In this document: piece by piece, positions 16,902 through 26,707 of the stretch
Layout of the letters: the number at the start of each line of letters is the position of its first letter
How positions within the stretch are numbered: the first letter of the stretch is position 1
Assembly: GCA_903844815.1 (NCBI GenBank)
Contig: CAIMVD010000126.1
Span: forward strand, 1 to 38,869
Reading direction: 5' to 3'
Origin: an uncultured Bacteroidota bacterium
Lineage (GTDB): Bacteria; Bacteroidota; Bacteroidia; Bacteroidales; VadinHA17
Length of the DNA stretch: 38,869 nucleotides
Translations under genes and position numbers: made by a program
The notes under the pieces: model-generated
What the model was told of the DNA's origin: nothing
Database searches by the model: none
Seen by the model: the letters and a program-made list of their open reading frames with translations, nothing else

Positions 16902-17982
16902 TGAGCTTGTCGAAACTGAGGTGCAGGGTTACGGCATTGTCCATCCTGTTAAGATCGAGATCATAAAAAGTCTCAAGTCCGAGATGTAGTTGCAGGAAGC
17001 TTTCTGGCAAAAGGTCAAGCGAAAGAAAATTCGTTATAATTCTCCTTTCAGGAATAACTACCCCTGGCTGGTAATCGGAGATACTGCTGTAGATACTGTT
17101 CCCGTCGGGGGCATAAAAATTATGCGATTTCCAGTATGAAGCTCCCGCGGAAACCGATTTCCAGGTGTAAGAAAATCTTGTCCAGGATGCAATGCCGCTT
17201 GAGATGCCTGACTTTGATTCCCCGTTAAATTCCCTGTTTATGAACTGCAGGTATTCAAGGGATATTTTTCCGAGCCTCTCCTGTGCTATCCTGAAATTGA
17301 TCTTAAAGCCGCATGCCAGGTTGAAAAAGGTCTCAACAGGTTCAGTATAATTGCTTATTTGTCCTCCAAAATGTTTCAGCTGAAACTGCAGCGGAACTTC
17401 AACAGTCATGAAATCACCTACCTGTGATGATGTATATCTGAACGATTCACCAAAAGCGATTATTTCCCTTGTTGAATCTCCCTTGAAAACATAATTCTCC
17501 CAGCTGAGCCAGGTGTCGTTAAAGAGGTGATTGTTTGATGACGTGAGCTGAAAGCCATCCTCAGCATATTGGTTATAGAGCCGTTCATTGGAAAATTGGG
17601 GATCATAAAGCCTGTGTTTATCGCTACCTGAAAGTGAGCCCAGCGTAAGAGCCGTATTTTCAGAGATGCCAAGTGAAACTGAAAATACAGGGCGTACCTG
17701 TGAAAAATAATCAGTTCCCCAGTATTTCAGAAGATGTGCACCGGCACGCAGGGTAACTTTTTGAGATGGTGAATATACAAGTTCGGGACGGAAGAAGAAC
17801 CCAAGGAGGGTGTAGCCTTCGGTTATCGGATTAAAATACTCATTGTTCCTGATAAAACTTACACTTCTTAAACTGAGCCCCAGTTCGCCATCCTTATGTG
17901 AAGTTGAGTCGCTTTTCTGCCCCTGTATACTTACGGACAAAAATAAAAATATAAGAATGCTGACCGGCCGCAATAGTGTCAT
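16885..17982 (-). CDS. Predicted outer-membrane beta-barrel protein
   Basis: A 365-residue protein I cannot assign to a named family. It has a signal peptide (residues 1-21, ending SIQGQ). Alternating aromatic/polar beta-strands run throughout (VTLRAGAHLLKYWG, VSAGASYWKSHNFY, LQLHLGLETFYDLDLN), and it ends in Phe (LISMGF), as expected of a BAM-recognised C-terminal strand. It is probably an outer-membrane protein, perhaps porin-like. Its 3' end overlaps guaD by 17 bases tail to tail. It is likely monocistronic. Confidence 0.75.
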   Translation of the reverse strand: MTLLRPVSILIFLFLSVSIQGQKSDSTSHKDGELGLSLRSVSFIRNNEYFNPITEGYTLLGFFFRPELVYSPSQKVTLRAGAHLLKYWGTDYFSQVRPVFSVSLGISENTALTLGSLSGSDKHRLYDPQFSNERLYNQYAEDGFQLTSSNNHLFNDTWLSWENYVFKGDSTREIIAFGESFRYTSSQVGDFMTVEVPLQFQLKHFGGQISNYTEPVETFFNLACGFKINFRIAQERLGKISLEYLQFINREFNGESKSGISSGIASWTRFSYTWKSVSAGASYWKSHNFYAPDGNSIYSSISDYQPGVVIPERRIITNFLSLDLLPESFLQLHLGLETFYDLDLNRMDNAVTLHLSFDKLISMGF

Positions 17983-17997
17983 AATGTTTTATTTGGT

Positions 17998-18005
17998 CAA
18001 AAATA
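17998..18005 (-). promoter_or_regulatory. Candidate promoter of the beta-barrel gene
   Basis: The minus strand reads TATTTTTG (TAnnTTTG), 15 bases upstream of the start at 17982, implying a very short leader. No clear -33 element is seen. Confidence 0.3.
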
Positions 18006-18112
18006 GTATTTTTCCTTCAAGTTAAATTGATGTTAAAAAGAGAATGTCAATTATGGGCGTCTGATATTTTTTTTCGTTCTTTGTTCTTTTTTAATAGATT
18101 AACATTTCGCTT

Positions 18113-21100
18113 ATGAATTCATTGTGGGGAAATTACCGCCGGTTAAACAGTCTCACCGGTTGGCTTTTATTTCTTATCTCGGCAGTCGTTTATATATTAA
18201 CCCTCGAGCCCACAGTAAGTTTTTGGGATTGCGGGGAATTTATTCTTTGTGCATTTAAGCTTCAGGTAGGCCATCCTCCGGGAGCCCCGCTGTTCATTAT
18301 GATGGGAAGAATCGCCACTCTGTTTGCTGGCGGCGACGGCTCTAAGGTTGCCCTGGCTGTTAATACAATGTCGGCCATCACAAGCGCCTTCGCAATACTG
18401 TTCTTGTTCTGGACTATTACTCATCTGGTCCGCAAAGTATTTGTTAAGTCGGGCGATCCGGAGCCCAGGCAGATCCCTGCAATCATTGGAAGCGGAATTA
18501 TCGGCGCCCTTGCATATACATTCTCCGATACTTTCTGGTTTTCGGCTGTTGAAGGTGAGCTTTACGCTCTTTCATCGCTTGTTACTGCCCTGGTATTCTG
18601 GGCTATTCTTAAGTGGGAAGATGAAGCGGATAAGCCCTGGGCAGGAAGATGGATAATACTTATAGCATACATAATGGGACTCGGATTAGGAATACACCGG
18701 CTGAATCTCCTCGTCATACCGGTCCTTGTATTTGTTTTCTATTTTAAAAAATATGAAGTAACAACGGCCGGAGTTATAAAGACCCTGATCTTTGCAATAA
18801 CTCTTCTGGGATTGATGGTATTTGTTCTTATGCCTGGTATTCCCGAAGCTGCAGGCTGGTTTGAACTACTTTTCGTTAATGTACTTGGATTGCCTTACAA
18901 CAGCGGACTGCTGTTCTACATGGTCCTGATTTTTGCTGCTCTGGGATTTGGCATTGTCTGGTCGATGAAGAAGGAGAAAGTCATTTTGAATTATATTCTG
19001 ACCTCCTTCCTCGTTGTAATGATAGGGTACTCGTCGTATGCAATGATAATGATCCGCTCTTCGGCCCGTCCTCCCATGAATCAGAATGATCCTTCCGACG
19101 TCTTCTCACTGTCGTATTATATTAATATGAAACAGTACGGCAGCTCGCCGAAAGTATTTGGCAACTATTACAGTGCACCTGTTACAGGTTCAAAAAAAGT
19201 TATTGCAGGCTACAATAAGGTTAGCGGGAAATACAAACCATATTACCAGCCCGAATATTCGTACAGTACAAAGTTCGAGACCATTTTTCCAAGAATGTGG
19301 AGTCAGGAAGCTGACCACGAAACGGCTTATAAATACTGGGGGAAAGTTACTGGAAGGAAATATACAGTAGGCGATGAGACAGTTGTTTGTCCCACCTTTG
19401 GGGAGAACATGCTTTATTTTTTCCGTTACCAGGTTGGTTTCATGTACCTCCGTTATTTCATGTGGAATTTTGCCGGAAGGCAGAATGATATTCAGGGCGA
19501 CGGGAACAGCATATATGGTAACTGGGTAAGCGGGATCAAGCCTCTGGATGAAGCCAGGCTTGGGGATCTTAATAAACTTCCGGCGGAACTTAAGACAAAC
19601 CCGGGGTACAACAGGTATTTTCTGCTTCCGCTCCTGTTGGGCTTTGCCGGAATGATATGGCAATACAAATCCGACAGGAAGAACTTCTGGGTTGTCATGG
19701 CCTTTTTCATAATGACCGGTTTTGCCATTATCCTCTATCTCAACCAGTATCCGAACCAGCCAAGGGAGAGGGATTATGCCTATGCCGGATCGTTCTATGC
19801 CTTCGCTATCTGGATAGGAATAGGCTTCATGTTCGTTTATGAACACCTCTTGAAGGTTCTTAGCCATAAAACCTCTGTTGCAGTTACCTTCGGCGTTCTG
19901 TTTGCAGCTGTTCCGCTACTCATGGCCTTCCAGAACTGGGATGACCATGACCGCTCGGGCCGTTATACAGCCCGTGACATCGGAGCCAATTACCTTAAGT
20001 CGTGCGCCCCTAACAGCGTGCTTTTTACCTACGGCGACAACGATTCATTCCCCGTATGGTATGTTCAGGATGTTGAAAGCGTCAGAACCGATATCCGGGT
20101 CGCTAACCTGAGCTACATCCAGGCAGGATGGTACATCGAGATGATGAGGCAGAAATCTTTTGATTCAGATCCTCTTCCCATTACACTGCCTGCGGAAAAA
20201 TATACTGAGGGAGTCAGGAACCAGTTACTCGTAAGCAACCGTATCGACAAGCCGGTTGGCCTGAAAGAGGTCGTTCAGTTTGCCGGTGAAGATGACGAAA
20301 AATACAAGGTAGATATAAGCGGAAGGGGTGATTTCATAAATTATCTTCCGACCGACAGGTTCATTATTGACGTTGATTCTGCAAAGGTTCTCTCAAACGG
20401 AACTGTTAAGCCATATTTCAAAGATCGTTTGCTATCGCCGATAATATGGAAATACAGTGAATCTGATGCTTTTAAAGGCGATCTTGCAATAATGGACCTC
20501 CTCTCAAACAATAAATGGGACAGACCGGTTTACTATTCAACAACTGTTCCCTCCGCACAGTATAAAGGCCTCGAGAAGTACTTTGTACAGGAAGGCCTTG
20601 CATACAGGGTAGCTCCTGTGAAAACCGATGAGCCTGAGCAGGGTGAATTCGGAATCATGGATCCTGTCCTCATGTATGACAACTTTATGAATAAATTCTC
20701 ATGGGGAAATGCAGCTGATCCGAAAGTATATCTTGACGAGAATAACCGTCGAATGTTCAGCAACTTCAGGAGACTCTTCGGCATTCTTGGTAAAAACCTC
20801 CTTGTTCAGGGTGACACAGTTAAGGCTGTAGAAGCTGTTCACAGGGGATTGGAAATTGTTCCTGCCTCAAAAATGCCTTATGATTTCTTTACTGTAGGAA
20901 TCGCTGAGGTTCTCATCAGGGCCGGACAAAAAGAGGAGGGAGAAAAGCTTCTTAAAGACGTTATGGCTTACTCGAAAGAGTACCTTGATTATGCAATAAG
21001 TATCCCTGCTTCAGAAAGGTTCGGACTCGAATATCCTCAGGGAATAAACATGCAGGCAATGCTCGATATTTACAACATGTCGACCAAACTTGAACTGAAG

Positions 21101-21169
21101 GAAATTACTTCGGTTATCGAACCCGACATAAACAACTATTACGACAGGCTCTATTCTCAAAAAAAATAA
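18113..21169 (+). CDS. DUF2723 (GT117) multi-membrane protein
   Basis: A 1018-residue GT-C-like membrane protein. The DUF2723 signature is at the N-terminus: TLEPTVSFWDCGEF, then HPPGAPLFIMMGR and a VNTMSAI helix. The acidic pair in WDCGE is where GT-C enzymes keep their catalytic loop. About a dozen hydrophobic segments occupy the first 620 residues. The remainder is soluble, with TPR-like helices near the end (VKAVEAVHRGLEIVP). The eukaryotic relative TMEM260 is a protein O-mannosyltransferase, so a lipid-linked-sugar-dependent glycosyltransferase role at the inner membrane is likely here, but acceptor and sugar are unknown. The deacetylase gene starts one base after its stop. Confidence 0.88.
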   Translation: MNSLWGNYRRLNSLTGWLLFLISAVVYILTLEPTVSFWDCGEFILCAFKLQVGHPPGAPLFIMMGRIATLFAGGDGSKVALAVNTMSAITSAFAILFLFWTITHLVRKVFVKSGDPEPRQIPAIIGSGIIGALAYTFSDTFWFSAVEGELYALSSLVTALVFWAILKWEDEADKPWAGRWIILIAYIMGLGLGIHRLNLLVIPVLVFVFYFKKYEVTTAGVIKTLIFAITLLGLMVFVLMPGIPEAAGWFELLFVNVLGLPYNSGLLFYMVLIFAALGFGIVWSMKKEKVILNYILTSFLVVMIGYSSYAMIMIRSSARPPMNQNDPSDVFSLSYYINMKQYGSSPKVFGNYYSAPVTGSKKVIAGYNKVSGKYKPYYQPEYSYSTKFETIFPRMWSQEADHETAYKYWGKVTGRKYTVGDETVVCPTFGENMLYFFRYQVGFMYLRYFMWNFAGRQNDIQGDGNSIYGNWVSGIKPLDEARLGDLNKLPAELKTNPGYNRYFLLPLLLGFAGMIWQYKSDRKNFWVVMAFFIMTGFAIILYLNQYPNQPRERDYAYAGSFYAFAIWIGIGFMFVYEHLLKVLSHKTSVAVTFGVLFAAVPLLMAFQNWDDHDRSGRYTARDIGANYLKSCAPNSVLFTYGDNDSFPVWYVQDVESVRTDIRVANLSYIQAGWYIEMMRQKSFDSDPLPITLPAEKYTEGVRNQLLVSNRIDKPVGLKEVVQFAGEDDEKYKVDISGRGDFINYLPTDRFIIDVDSAKVLSNGTVKPYFKDRLLSPIIWKYSESDAFKGDLAIMDLLSNNKWDRPVYYSTTVPSAQYKGLEKYFVQEGLAYRVAPVKTDEPEQGEFGIMDPVLMYDNFMNKFSWGNAADPKVYLDENNRRMFSNFRRLFGILGKNLLVQGDTVKAVEAVHRGLEIVPASKMPYDFFTVGIAEVLIRAGQKEEGEKLLKDVMAYSKEYLDYAISIPASERFGLEYPQGINMQAMLDIYNMSTKLELKEITSVIEPDINNYYDRLYSQKK

Positions 21170-21170
21170 G

Positions 21171-21788
21171 ATGAGGCTTTTCAGGCCCGGCTTTCTTACC
21201 CGTATTCTTTACCCTGGCGCTGTGTTCAGGGTAAAGACAAACGGGAAAGTTTTATACCTTACCTTCGATGACGGACCAGACCCTGCTACTACACCGGTTA
21301 TAGAGACTATCCTTGAGAAATACAGCATCAGAGCTTTGTTTTTTTGCAGCGGGGAAGCTGCCGAAAAACATCACGGCCTCATCAAATTGTTAATTTCAAA
21401 GGGCCATCTGATCGGGAATCATGGATATAATCACCTCAGTGGCTGGGACACTTCAACAGAGGAATACCTCCGCGAGACAGAGAAAGCGGCTGAATTTACA
21501 TCCGGTTTTCTGTTCAGACCTCCATATGGCCGTATTACTCCATTACAGTTCGCAAAATTACGGCATCGGTATAAAATTGTTTTCTGGGATCTAATGCCAT
21601 ACGACTTCGACATGGGTTTCGGAAAGAAAGAATCGCTCAGGGTCCTCGACCGGCTAATCAGGCCAGGTTCAGTCATTGTCCTTCACGACAGGCGGGGTAG
21701 CAACTCGGTCTCAATTGTAGAAGAATTTATAATATCGGCACAGGCAAGGGGATTCAGGTTTGGCGATCCGGAGGATATGAGAAGCTGA
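21171..21788 (+). CDS. Polysaccharide deacetylase (NodB-homology) family protein
   Basis: A 205-residue carbohydrate esterase family 4 domain that removes N- or O-acetyl groups from a glycan. The metal triad is Asp34 (TFDDGPD) with His84 and His88 (GNHGYNH). Asp33 is the likely base. RPPYG (116-120) and LHD (His171) complete the motif set. There is no obvious signal peptide, although residues 1-20 are moderately hydrophobic. It directly follows the DUF2723 gene, implying a shared envelope-glycan process. The target glycan is unknown. Confidence 0.9.
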   Translation: MRLFRPGFLTRILYPGAVFRVKTNGKVLYLTFDDGPDPATTPVIETILEKYSIRALFFCSGEAAEKHHGLIKLLISKGHLIGNHGYNHLSGWDTSTEEYLRETEKAAEFTSGFLFRPPYGRITPLQFAKLRHRYKIVFWDLMPYDFDMGFGKKESLRVLDRLIRPGSVIVLHDRRGSNSVSIVEEFIISAQARGFRFGDPEDMRS

Positions 21789-21853
21789 TACTTGTGCTTT
21801 TTTTTTATCGGAATGAAATACTACTTTTGAAACAACAAAATACTTCACTTAAG

Positions 21854-23128
21854 ATGAATATTCTCATTCTCGGGTCTGGTGGCAGGGAGCATGCACTTGC
21901 ATGGAAACTGGCACAGAGCAAAAAAGCCGGTAAGATTTTTATTGCGCCGGGAAATGCCGGTACGGCAAATATTGGAACCAATCTCGAAATCGATCCCGGA
22001 AATTTCTCTTCGGTAAAACAGGCCGTAATCAATAATAAAATAGAGCTGGTGATAGTTGGCCCGGAGGCTCCTCTTGTTGATGGAATTACTGATTTTTTCA
22101 GCGAAGATGACTTTCTAAAGGACATTCCGATTATCGGCCCCAACAGGTCAGCTGCACGGCTCGAGGGAAGCAAGGATTTTGCAAAGGCTTTTCTTATAAG
22201 GCATAATATTCCCACAGCGGCATACAGGAGCTTTGACATCAGCTCGGTCAGGGAGGCTGCAGGCTTTCTCAGGACCATGGATTCCCCCTATGTGATTAAA
22301 GCCGACGGACTTGCCGCAGGCAAAGGGGTTCTTATAATTGATGATATTAATGAAGCCGAAAGGGAGGTTGAAGCCATCCTTGGAGGCAAGTTCGGATCGG
22401 CCGGGCAGAAAGTGGTAATAGAACAATTCCTCAAGGGGATAGAACTTTCGGTATTCATAATCACTGATGGAATTTCTTATAAGCTGCTTCCCGAAGCCAA
22501 GGATTATAAACGGATAGGAGAGGGTGATACCGGGCTCAACACCGGAGGTATGGGAGCCGTTTCGCCGGTTCCGTTTGCAGGTCCGGAGTTTATGGAAAAG
22601 GTGAAGAACAGGATTATTGACCCCACTCTTAATGGCCTCAGGGAAGAGGGGATCGTTTACAAAGGATTCATCTTCTTCGGACTTATTAACGTTAACGGCA
22701 ATCCCTTCGTGATCGAATACAATGCCCGGCTGGGAGATCCGGAATCGGAGGTTATTATTCCAAGAATCAAATCAGACCTTCTTGAGCTTTTTGAAGGAGT
22801 GGCTCATGATGACCTTTCGGAACGCATTATCGAAACAGATGAAAGATTTGTTACTACAGTGATGCTTGTTTCGGGCGGATATCCGGGTGATTATCAGAAG
22901 GGTATAAGTATTGCGGGGCTCGGGAATGTTAAGGACAGCGTTGTGTTTCACGCCGGAACAAAATTGTCGGGTGATAATGCGATTACTTCCGGAGGCAGGG
23001 TACTTGCCGTAAGTTCATGGGGAAAAACGAAGGAGGAAGCTCTTGAGATTTCCTACAGGAATGCCTCTGTAATCAGTTTCGATAATATGTACTACAGGAA
23101 AGATATTGGATTAGACTTAGATAATTAA
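21854..23128 (+). CDS. purD: Phosphoribosylamine-glycine ligase (GAR synthetase)
   Basis: A 424-residue ATP-grasp enzyme for the second step of de novo purine synthesis. The ATG at 21854 is preferred over the upstream in-frame 21794 because the family begins MNILILGSGGREHALAW. Other signatures are GPEAPLVDGI, ADGLAAGKGV and EYNARLGDPE. Its stop overlaps the next start as TAATG. It sits between envelope genes rather than other pur genes. Confidence 0.97.
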   Translation: MNILILGSGGREHALAWKLAQSKKAGKIFIAPGNAGTANIGTNLEIDPGNFSSVKQAVINNKIELVIVGPEAPLVDGITDFFSEDDFLKDIPIIGPNRSAARLEGSKDFAKAFLIRHNIPTAAYRSFDISSVREAAGFLRTMDSPYVIKADGLAAGKGVLIIDDINEAEREVEAILGGKFGSAGQKVVIEQFLKGIELSVFIITDGISYKLLPEAKDYKRIGEGDTGLNTGGMGAVSPVPFAGPEFMEKVKNRIIDPTLNGLREEGIVYKGFIFFGLINVNGNPFVIEYNARLGDPESEVIIPRIKSDLLELFEGVAHDDLSERIIETDERFVTTVMLVSGGYPGDYQKGISIAGLGNVKDSVVFHAGTKLSGDNAITSGGRVLAVSSWGKTKEEALEISYRNASVISFDNMYYRKDIGLDLDN

Positions 23129-24123
23129 TGGTTCTCCGACTTTTAAAGCGAACAGGACCGGGTGTGCTGTTCATTATTTTAGTTATTTTTTCAGCCGTCT
23201 GGGCGGGTGCATTCTTAAATCCGCATTCGCCTGTGGCTTTTACTTATGAGACAGAACCAATGCCTCTTTATGCCCTGCTTAAACTGGTTTTCGGTTCAAA
23301 CAGTCTTTATGGTTTGATATTTACAGTATCACAGGTAGCGGTTGTTGCCTTCCTTCTGACTACAATTAACTCATCAGGCGGACTAAATGATGAAAAATCG
23401 CTGCTTCCTGCACTTATTTATATACTGTTCGGAGGTTTTTTTCCTCAATATCAGGTTTTTAATCCGGCATTAACAGCCTCTGTTTTCCTGCTTATTGCTA
23501 TAAGCAGAATTATGGATGGTTATAATAAGCCGGGGATAATTTATAATTTCTTCGACGCTGCCTTTCTTATAAGCACAGGAAGTCTCTTTTATGCCAACCT
23601 GATCTGGTTTGGGGTACTGGTTTTTATTGGGATTGCCATTCTCCGGACCGGAAACATTACCGAACTGGCTATTTCAGTCGCCGGATTGATTGCGCCTTAC
23701 TTTATTACTTTTGGCATTCTGTATGTTGCAGGCAGGGACCCTTTTGAATTGTGGCAGCTGGTTGTGGTTAATCTTTTTGAAAAAATTGATTTTTATCATT
23801 TTACGATATTATCCCTTGTAGCAGTCTTTATTGTTATTGCCGGGGTTCTGGCGAGCATAGGGAATCTGGCCAGGTTAATGAATACAAAAAAGATAAAATC
23901 GAGGAAGATTTTTTCCTTACAGGTGAGCACATTTCTGATTTCTGTCGTCATTTTCTTTGCAGTTCCATCAGCATCGATAGAAATGATCTGGCTAATGATA
24001 ATTCCTGCTAGCTATTTCCTTTCCTTTTATTTAATCTATACAAAGAAAAGGCTTATTCCGGAATTATATTTTCTTGTTCTTCTGTTAATTGTATTCTTTA
24101 TTCAGATCTCCTCCCTGAAATGA
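23128..24123 (+). CDS. Polytopic membrane protein, DUF6427-like
   Basis: A 331-residue inner-membrane protein with about nine hydrophobic segments and little else; no catalytic motif is visible. The topology and position next to purD fit the DUF6427 family of Bacteroidota, but I assign this from pattern memory, not a search. Start and purD stop overlap by one base, so translation is probably coupled. It may act in lipid-linked glycan handling with the DUF2723 protein; this is guilt by association only. Confidence 0.75.
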   Translation: MVLRLLKRTGPGVLFIILVIFSAVWAGAFLNPHSPVAFTYETEPMPLYALLKLVFGSNSLYGLIFTVSQVAVVAFLLTTINSSGGLNDEKSLLPALIYILFGGFFPQYQVFNPALTASVFLLIAISRIMDGYNKPGIIYNFFDAAFLISTGSLFYANLIWFGVLVFIGIAILRTGNITELAISVAGLIAPYFITFGILYVAGRDPFELWQLVVVNLFEKIDFYHFTILSLVAVFIVIAGVLASIGNLARLMNTKKIKSRKIFSLQVSTFLISVVIFFAVPSASIEMIWLMIIPASYFLSFYLIYTKKRLIPELYFLVLLLIVFFIQISSLK

Positions 24124-24139
24124 ACTAATAAATAAACAA

Positions 24140-26581
24140 ATGAAAGCCAGGCCAATGACCTATATTATATTTATCCTGATTCTATTATCATCGCTTACCT
24201 GCAATGCCGTGGACAGTAAGCAAGGGCGGGAAATTCAGAATTTCAATAGCAGATGGAGTTTTTACAAGGGTGACATATCCGGCGGACAGAGGCCGGATCT
24301 CGATATAAGCAAATGGCGTAATCTTGATCTGCCGCACGACTGGAGCGTGGAAGGACCATTCAGCAAGAATTACGCGAGTGGCACCGGCTTCCTGCCGGGT
24401 GGCATAGGCTGGTACAGGAAATCCTTCCATGTGGATGCAGATGAAAATGGACGCAGGGTGTATATCAGTTTTGGAGGCGTTTATAATAACAGCGAAGTCT
24501 GGATAAACGGTAAATATCTCGGCAAACGGCCGAACGGGTATGTCTCGTTTCAATATGACATGACCCCCTATATCAACTTTGGCGGGGAGAACCTGATAGC
24601 GGTGAAAGCAGATCATTCCCGGTTCGGAGATTCTCGCTGGTACACAGGGTCGGGCATTTACCGCGATGTGGACCTTATTTTTACACCTCAGGTACATATT
24701 AATCAGTGGGGTGTTTTTGCAAAGCCTGGTGATGTTTCGGAGCAAAAGGCCTCGCTCGGCCTTGAGGTCAATATTGTAAATGAATTAAGGACTTCTTCTG
24801 AAGTGACAGTTTCAAACTTTTTGCTTTTGGCAGGAGATACTGTAAAATCATTAACGGAACGCACTGTATTACAGCCAGGTAAGTCGACAATTGTAAGTCA
24901 GAAGATGGAAATAGCAAATCCGGTGCTGTGGGATATTGATAAGCCGGAACTCTATTCTTTGGTGACAGTTATCAGGGGAAGCGGAATTACAGATAGCCAA
25001 ACGACCAGTGTTGGCTTCAGGAATATCAGGTTTGATGCGGATAAGGGATTTTTTCTTAATGGCCGGAATCTTAAACTGAAGGGAATATGCATGCATCATG
25101 ATGCAGGAACCCTTGGCGCTGCTGTTCCGCGCGAGGTAATAGCCCGCCGTCTTGACCTGCTTAAGGAGTTGGGATGCAATGCGATCAGGACAAGCCATAA
25201 TCCCTTCTCAAAAGATTTTCTTGACCTGTGCGATGAAAAGGGGTTCCTTGTCATAGGTGAAGCCTTTGATGAATGGGAACTGCCAAAGAAAAAATGGATT
25301 CAAGGCTGGAACAAGGGTATCCCCGGAAAGGACGGATATTCATCATATTTCAGCGAATGGGCTGTTACCGATCTCAAGGATATGATATTAAGGGACCGTA
25401 ATCATCCATCCATAATAATGTGGAGCATCGGAAATGAAGTTGATTATCCAAATGATCCTTATACTCATCAGATTCTGAATACTGAGGCTAATCCGCAGAC
25501 GTGGGCCAAGTTCGATGAGAAGCTTCCCTATGCCAGCCGTCTTGGAGAGATTGCCCGGGAACTCGCACAAACTGTCAGATCACTTGATACTACCCGTCCT
25601 GTTACTGCAGGCCTTGCTTCTGTCCTTATGTCGAATGAAGTTGGTTATGCCGATGCCCTTGATGTTGCGGGTTATAACTACCAGGAATTCAGATATGAAT
25701 CGGACCATCAGAAATTTCCGAAACGTATCCTTTACGGAAGCGAAAATGGTATGGCTCTCGAGGCATGGGAAGCAGTTGAAAAAAATGATTATGTAGTTGG
25801 ACAGTTCCTCTGGACCGGCTTTGAATATCTTGGTGAGGCCGGCCAGTATCCCGGCCGTCATAGTACTTCGGGAATTTTGGATCTTGCCGGGAATAAGAAG
25901 CCGGAGTTTTACTTCCGGCAGAGCCTCTGGAGCGATAAGCCCATGGTCTTTACAGGAACAACCGACAGGCTTGCCGAAAAAGGGCCCGTCAGTTTATGGG
26001 CTCATAAAATGGTTGATCCTGTGTGGAACTGGACTGAGGGTCAGATGATAAGTGTGAACGTTTTTACGAATTGCCGGGAGGTTGAGCTATTTCTTAACGA
26101 TCAGTCTCTTGGAACTAAGAAGATGGCTGACTTCAAAAACCGTACAATCACCTGGGAAGTTCCTTTCAGGAGCGGAACTTTAAAGGCTGTCGCGAGGAAC
26201 ATGGGAAAGGATGTTGCTCTGTATGAGCTGAAAACAACCGGGAAACCTGTCAGTATTATCGCAAAATCAGATACTGAAGTGCTTAAAGCAACCGAAAAAG
26301 GTCTTTCGCACATCTTCGTTAACCTTTGCGATGAGAATGGGAATCCTGTCTCCACGGCAGAAAATGAAATAACCTGCATGGTGGAAGGACCCATAACACT
26401 TCTGGGCATGGAAGATTCAAACCCTGTAAATACTGAGGATTATAAAGACAATAAGCAGCATGCATTTCATGGGAAAATCCTTGTATATATACAATCGACA
26501 GGTAAACCGGGAAAAGCCACAGTTACCTTATCATCTCCCGGTCTGAAAGGAGCCATTGTGAAATTGAATATTCTGAAATAG
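24140..26581 (+). CDS. Secreted GH2 glycosidase (beta-galactosidase-like)
   Basis: An 813-residue glycoside hydrolase family 2 enzyme. A signal peptide (residues 1-23) ends near CNA. The N-terminal sugar-binding jelly roll follows (PHDWSVEGPF, GGIGWYRKSF, GVYNNSEVWING), then an immunoglobulin-like domain and the TIM barrel. The acid/base is probably Glu433 in WSIGNEV and the nucleophile Glu535 in YGSENG. A DUF4982-like region follows (NCREVELFLNDQSLG) and a further C-terminal beta domain. Substrate could be a beta-galactoside or related plant or host glycan. It begins 16 bases after the DUF6427-like gene and may share its transcript. Confidence 0.92.
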   Translation: MKARPMTYIIFILILLSSLTCNAVDSKQGREIQNFNSRWSFYKGDISGGQRPDLDISKWRNLDLPHDWSVEGPFSKNYASGTGFLPGGIGWYRKSFHVDADENGRRVYISFGGVYNNSEVWINGKYLGKRPNGYVSFQYDMTPYINFGGENLIAVKADHSRFGDSRWYTGSGIYRDVDLIFTPQVHINQWGVFAKPGDVSEQKASLGLEVNIVNELRTSSEVTVSNFLLLAGDTVKSLTERTVLQPGKSTIVSQKMEIANPVLWDIDKPELYSLVTVIRGSGITDSQTTSVGFRNIRFDADKGFFLNGRNLKLKGICMHHDAGTLGAAVPREVIARRLDLLKELGCNAIRTSHNPFSKDFLDLCDEKGFLVIGEAFDEWELPKKKWIQGWNKGIPGKDGYSSYFSEWAVTDLKDMILRDRNHPSIIMWSIGNEVDYPNDPYTHQILNTEANPQTWAKFDEKLPYASRLGEIARELAQTVRSLDTTRPVTAGLASVLMSNEVGYADALDVAGYNYQEFRYESDHQKFPKRILYGSENGMALEAWEAVEKNDYVVGQFLWTGFEYLGEAGQYPGRHSTSGILDLAGNKKPEFYFRQSLWSDKPMVFTGTTDRLAEKGPVSLWAHKMVDPVWNWTEGQMISVNVFTNCREVELFLNDQSLGTKKMADFKNRTITWEVPFRSGTLKAVARNMGKDVALYELKTTGKPVSIIAKSDTEVLKATEKGLSHIFVNLCDENGNPVSTAENEITCMVEGPITLLGMEDSNPVNTEDYKDNKQHAFHGKILVYIQSTGKPGKATVTLSSPGLKGAIVKLNILK

Positions 26582-26707
26582 GATTCAGGTGCAGCTCGTT
26601 CTGAGAAGGAAAGAAAAAAGCGATCTTTTCATTGTCAGCCGCGATAAAGTTGCTACCTTTAAGAAATGGGTAGATAAGTAGAATAGCTTACTTTTCAATA
26701 TGTTATC

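Noticed and set aside
19190-19867. 225-residue minus-strand open frame inside the DUF2723 gene
   Set aside because: Opposite-strand shadow of a strongly conserved membrane-protein gene; the translation shows no domain.
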